NCBI GenBank assembly: GCA_020024595.1
Contig: JAHHTO010000087.1
Location: forward strand, 1-10,075
DNA length: 10,075 nt
DNA from: Schaedlerella sp.
GTDB lineage: Bacteria > Bacillota > Clostridia > Lachnospirales > Lachnospiraceae
Reading direction: 5' to 3'
In this document: positions 6,787 to 10,075 of the stretch, in pieces
Numbering within the stretch: the stretch's first letter is position 1
Layout of the letters: each line of letters opens with the position of its first letter
Notes under the pieces: model-generated
The model's database searches: none
Told to the model about the DNA's origin: nothing
Seen by the model: only the letters and a program-made list of their open reading frames with translations
Made by a program: the position numbers and the translations under genes

Positions 6787-6831
6787 CCTCATATTCGGAT
6801 ATGATTAAAGTATCCGAATATGAGGTTTTTT
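6787..6831 (+). terminator. Rho-independent terminator after the flavodiiron gene
   Basis: A perfect 15-bp stem (6787-6801 with 6811-6825) with a 9-base loop is followed by six T residues (6826-6831). It lies 30 bases after the stop codon and cleanly ends the flavodiiron transcript. AddB must therefore be transcribed from its own promoter. Confidence 0.97.
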
Positions 6832-6875
6832 ATTGAGAAGGATTTGATGCAGCAAATGCAAAGAATCTGATTCTG

Positions 6876-6884
6876 TGGTATGAT
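6876..6884 (+). promoter_or_regulatory. Candidate extended -10 promoter for addB
   Basis: TGG followed by TATGAT (6879-6884) forms an extended -10 element. The expected -35 position (about 6856-6861, ATGCAA) is poor, which extended -10 promoters tolerate. Because a strong terminator lies just upstream, a promoter is required in the 6832-6971 gap, and this is the best candidate. Transcription would start near 6891, leaving a leader of about 93 bases. Confidence 0.4.
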
Positions 6885-6971
6885 AATTTCATGAGTCAGA
6901 GCAGTATGTTGGAGATTGTATCATACAGTTATCTTGTGGCAGGACTAGGAAATCTGACAACACAGAGATAT

Positions 6972-6977
6972 AGGAGG
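6972..6977 (+). promoter_or_regulatory. Ribosome binding site fixing the addB start
   Basis: A full AGGAGG lies 6 bases before the ATG at 6984. An earlier in-frame ATG at 6891 would add 31 residues but has no ribosome site and sits almost on the predicted transcription start. Confidence 0.85.
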
Positions 6978-6983
6978 AAGTTC

Positions 6984-9900
6984 ATGTCATTACAATTTAT
7001 TTTCGGAAATTCAGGAGCAGGAAAATCTCATTATTTATATAATCATATTGTACAGGAGTCGATGGCACATCCAGAGATCAATTATCTGGTGCTTGTTCCG
7101 GAGCAGTTTACGATGCAGACACAGAAAGACTTGTGTATGATACATCCGAGGCATGGTATTATGAATATTGATGTGCTTAGCTTCGTGCGTTTGTCTCACA
7201 GGGTTTTCGAAGAAACGGGAAGGGAAACAAAGAGGATTCTGGATGATGAGGGAAAGAACCTGATCTTGCGGAAAATTGCAGGAGCACAGGAAGGGGAATT
7301 GAAGGTTCTGAGGGGGAATCTAAAGAAGCAGGGCTATATCAGTGAAGTGAAGTCGGTTATTTCTGAATTTACCCAGTATGGAATTGGATTTGATGAGATA
7401 GATGCATTTTTGGAAACACTGGAACCAGAGAGTTATCTGGCATATAAATTGCGGGATATTCGGAAGGTCTATGAAGGATTTGAAGCGTATCTGGCGGATC
7501 AATATATTACAAAAGAAGAACTTCTGGATGTATTGAGTGAAGCGGTGCCGGAATCCACATTGTTAAAAAACAGTGTGGTTGTGCTGGATGGATTTACCGG
7601 ATTCACTCCTGTACAAAATCGACTTCTGGGAGAAATGTTGAAAGTATGTAAACAGGTGCTTGTAACAGTAGTGATGGATGAACGGGAAGATGCATTTACG
7701 TTTAAGCATCCGTATCAGTTGTTTGCGATCAGTAAGCAGATGGTGACATCTCTTGTGAAAATCGCAGGGGAATGTGCGGTGTCGGTGGAAACTCCGATTT
7801 GTCTGTATGGGAAACCGGTCGCGCGGTTCAAAGAGAATCCGATGCTTAGCTTCCTGGAAGCAGAGTTATTTCGATATTCAGGAAAACAATATAGAAAAGC
7901 GAAGCCTGAAAACAGTATCGATCATATTTCAGATACTGCAATTTCGCTTCATGTAACGCGTACCCCACGAGAAGAAGCAGAATTTGTTGCTTCTGAAATC
8001 CACCGGCTTGTGCGGGAGCAAGGATATCGATACAGAGAGATTGCAGTGATTGTCAGTGATATGAATGCATATGCGGATTATCTGGAAAAGCAGTGCAATT
8101 TATATGAAGTCCCGATTTTTATGGATTATAAGAAAAGTATTCTGCTCAATGCATTTGTAGAATATGTGCGGAGTCTTCTGGCAATGGCAGAACAGAACTT
8201 TTCTTATGAAAGTGTTTTCCGCTTTTTACGCACAGGGATGAGTGGATTCACCCGTGGAGAAGTAGATAAGATGGAGAATTATGTCATTGCACTCGGGCTG
8301 CGCGGATATAAGAAATGGCAGGGGGCATGGGTGCGTAGAACTTCCGGTGTGGAGGAGGAAGAACTGGCAGAATTGAATCATCTGCGGGTTCGATTTGTCG
8401 AAAAAATAGATGCTCTGGTGACAATTCTAAAGAAGCGAAGCAAAACTGTTCGGGATGTGACACTTGCGGTGTATGAATTTTTTCAGCAGGAGAATCTTCA
8501 GGGGCAGATTCAGGCAATGGAAGTGAAGTTTCAAAATGAGGGAGAACTGGCGCTGGCGAAGGAGTATTCTCAGATTTACCGAATTGTCATTGAACTGTTT
8601 GACAAATTTGTAGAATTGCTGGGGGAGGAAAAGATCTCTCTCAAGGAGTACTGTGAACTTCTGGATGCCGGACTGGAAGAGGCAAAAGTAGGTGTGATTC
8701 CACCGAGTCTGGATCAAGTAGTGATTGGTGATATGCAAAGAACTCGATTGAACAACTTGAAGATTTTGTTTTTTGCAGGGGCAAATGACACGTTCCTGCC
8801 GGGAAGTCTTGGACAAGGCGGATTGTTGTCAGAGAGGGACAGAGAACGGTTTGCAGGGCAGAAGTTGACATTGTCACCGGGAGCAAAAGAGAAAACATAT
8901 ATTCAAAAATTTTATTTATATATGAATTTGACAAAGCCATCAGAACAGTTATTTGTATCTTTTTCGAAGGCATCGGGAGACGGAAAGGCATTGCGTCCGG
9001 CATATTTGGTGCAGGATCTGCAGAGGTTATTTCCGGATCTTTCTGTGCAGGAAGAGACGGATAAGGCATTCGTTAAGCGGGAATTGACATGGAATGGTGG
9101 GAAGAAGGTACTGGCGGCAGGACTTCGGGACAGGTATCTTGGGTTAAGTGATGAGTGGAAAGAACTGTATACGTGGTATGTAGGTGAAAAAAACGGAAAA
9201 GCAGAGCTCGAGAAAATTTTGGATGCTGCGTTTTACCGGAAAAGCCCGGATAAATTATCAGAAGAGACAGCAAAAAAGCTGTTTGGGGATTTGTCGAGAG
9301 TGAGTGTGACTCGCTTGGAGCGCTTTGCTGCCTGCGCTTATGCACATTTTCTGATATATGGACTCAGGCTTTCTGAGAGGGAACAATATCAGTTTCAATC
9401 GATGGATTTGGGAAATATTGCACATCAATCGATGGAGCGATTTGCAAGGAAAGCGGATGAACGGCAGACAGGCTGGGTGGAAATGTCAGATGAGATGCGT
9501 AGTAGTCTGATTGAAGAAAGTGTGGAAGAAAGTATTGTGGATTACGGGAATACAGTACTTTATAGTACGGCACGCAATGAGTATATGATTACCCGCATTA
9601 AAAAACTGATCCGGCGTTCGGTGTGGGCATTGACCAAGCAGATGGAAAAAGGAGATTTTAGACCAAGCGGATATGAAATGAAGTTTGGCAGTGGAAAAAT
9701 CGACAGGATAGATACTTGTGAGGATGATGGGACGATTTATGTGAAAGTTACCGATTATAAGACCGGAATGAAGAGTTTTGATATTACGGCATTTTATTAT
9801 GGCCTGCAGTTGCAGCTTCCGGTATATCTGAATGCAGCAGTGGAGCTGGAACAGAAAAAGCATACGGGAGAAACTGTTGTTCCGGCGGGAATTTTTTATT

Positions 9901-10075
9901 ATCGGATGAGAGATCCGATTGTGGATAAGGAGAAGAATGACGAAGTTCTGGAAGCAAAACTTTTGAAAGAATTGAAATTGGATGGGCTTGTGAATGCAGA
10001 TGAAAAAGTACTTCAACATCTGGAGCGAGATTTAAATGGTAAATCGAATTTGAATCCGATTGATCGTAATAAGGA
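6984..10075 (+). CDS. addB: AddB, helicase-nuclease subunit of the AddAB recombination complex (3' end outside window)
   Basis: With AddA, AddB unwinds and degrades double-strand DNA ends until Chi is met, producing a 3' tail for RecA; it replaces RecBCD in Firmicutes. The first 1030 residues are visible without a stop. Landmarks are Walker A GNSGAGKS at 8-15, LVPEQFT shortly after, and an inactive-helicase-like body. The first iron-sulfur cluster cysteine is Cys784, in the FAACAYAHF motif. The nuclease-domain residues are Asp907/Asp910 in KIDRID and Asp924/Lys926 in VTDYKTG, followed by YYGLQLQLPVYL. Firmicute AddB is about 1100-1170 residues, so roughly 100 residues, including the three remaining cluster cysteines, lie beyond base 10075. 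The start at 6984 is preceded by AGGAGG, and the Walker A loop near residue 8 matches known AddB N termini. addA is expected immediately downstream but is not seen. No frameshift is present: the N-terminal, cysteine and nuclease motifs share one frame. Confidence 0.96.
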   Translation, partial: MSLQFIFGNSGAGKSHYLYNHIVQESMAHPEINYLVLVPEQFTMQTQKDLCMIHPRHGIMNIDVLSFVRLSHRVFEETGRETKRILDDEGKNLILRKIAGAQEGELKVLRGNLKKQGYISEVKSVISEFTQYGIGFDEIDAFLETLEPESYLAYKLRDIRKVYEGFEAYLADQYITKEELLDVLSEAVPESTLLKNSVVVLDGFTGFTPVQNRLLGEMLKVCKQVLVTVVMDEREDAFTFKHPYQLFAISKQMVTSLVKIAGECAVSVETPICLYGKPVARFKENPMLSFLEAELFRYSGKQYRKAKPENSIDHISDTAISLHVTRTPREEAEFVASEIHRLVREQGYRYREIAVIVSDMNAYADYLEKQCNLYEVPIFMDYKKSILLNAFVEYVRSLLAMAEQNFSYESVFRFLRTGMSGFTRGEVDKMENYVIALGLRGYKKWQGAWVRRTSGVEEEELAELNHLRVRFVEKIDALVTILKKRSKTVRDVTLAVYEFFQQENLQGQIQAMEVKFQNEGELALAKEYSQIYRIVIELFDKFVELLGEEKISLKEYCELLDAGLEEAKVGVIPPSLDQVVIGDMQRTRLNNLKILFFAGANDTFLPGSLGQGGLLSERDRERFAGQKLTLSPGAKEKTYIQKFYLYMNLTKPSEQLFVSFSKASGDGKALRPAYLVQDLQRLFPDLSVQEETDKAFVKRELTWNGGKKVLAAGLRDRYLGLSDEWKELYTWYVGEKNGKAELEKILDAAFYRKSPDKLSEETAKKLFGDLSRVSVTRLERFAACAYAHFLIYGLRLSEREQYQFQSMDLGNIAHQSMERFARKADERQTGWVEMSDEMRSSLIEESVEESIVDYGNTVLYSTARNEYMITRIKKLIRRSVWALTKQMEKGDFRPSGYEMKFGSGKIDRIDTCEDDGTIYVKVTDYKTGMKSFDITAFYYGLQLQLPVYLNAAVELEQKKHTGETVVPAGIFYYRMRDPIVDKEKNDEVLEAKLLKELKLDGLVNADEKVLQHLERDLNGKSNLNPIDRNK

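Noticed and set aside
6891..6983. Upstream in-frame ATG extending AddB by 31 residues
   Set aside because: No ribosome site precedes it, it coincides with the likely transcription start, and the Walker A loop is already correctly placed from 6984.
1..10075. CRISPR array, tRNA or rRNA gene, insertion sequence, prophage or defence system
   Set aside because: No regular spaced repeats, tRNA-like cloverleaf, transposase or integrase motifs were noticed by eye on either strand; all long stretches are explained by housekeeping-type genes.

Overview
All supported genes lie on the plus strand. The window holds seven protein-coding genes, five of them complete in this stretch, one cut at its 5' end (Hsp20) and one cut at its 3' end (AddB). 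No RNA gene, mobile element, CRISPR array or pseudogene was found. Moderately AT-rich DNA, strong AGGAGG-type ribosome binding sites, T-tailed hairpin terminators, an AddB-type nuclease and a flavodiiron protein carrying its own electron-transfer domains all point to an anaerobic, low-GC Firmicute. The best guess is a gut Clostridia species of the Lachnospiraceae type; this is an inference from gene style, not a species identification.

Layout: (1) 1-303, the last 100 residues of a small heat-shock protein (Hsp20), followed by a strong terminator. (2) 463-1401, a zinc-finger-less DnaJ/CbpA-type co-chaperone. (3) 1577-2389, a Cof-type HAD sugar-phosphate phosphatase with its own likely promoter. 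(4) 2476-3123, two tandem L-rhamnose-mutarotase-like domains, of which only the second keeps the family's catalytic histidine. (5) 3307-4845, an asparagine-synthetase-like enzyme with an intact ATP/synthetase half but no N-terminal cysteine or glutamine site, behind a well-formed promoter surrounded by inverted repeats. (6) 4963-6756, a four-module flavodiiron protein (diiron core, flavodoxin, flavin reductase, rubredoxin), closed by a near-perfect terminator. (7) 6984 to the window end, the first 1030 residues of the AddB helicase-nuclease subunit.

How they fit together: Hsp20 and the J-protein form a protein-quality-control pair, although a terminator separates them. The flavodiiron protein would detoxify oxygen or nitric oxide. 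AddB would pair with AddA, expected just past the window, for double-strand-break repair. The HAD phosphatase and the tandem mutarotase-like protein are only 86 bases apart with no visible terminator, so they may be co-transcribed and both act on sugars. No defence system or dedicated biosynthetic cluster can be demonstrated. The most unusual items are the asymmetric double mutarotase, the synthetase lacking its glutaminase catalytic part, and the single-chain flavodiiron electron-transfer fusion.
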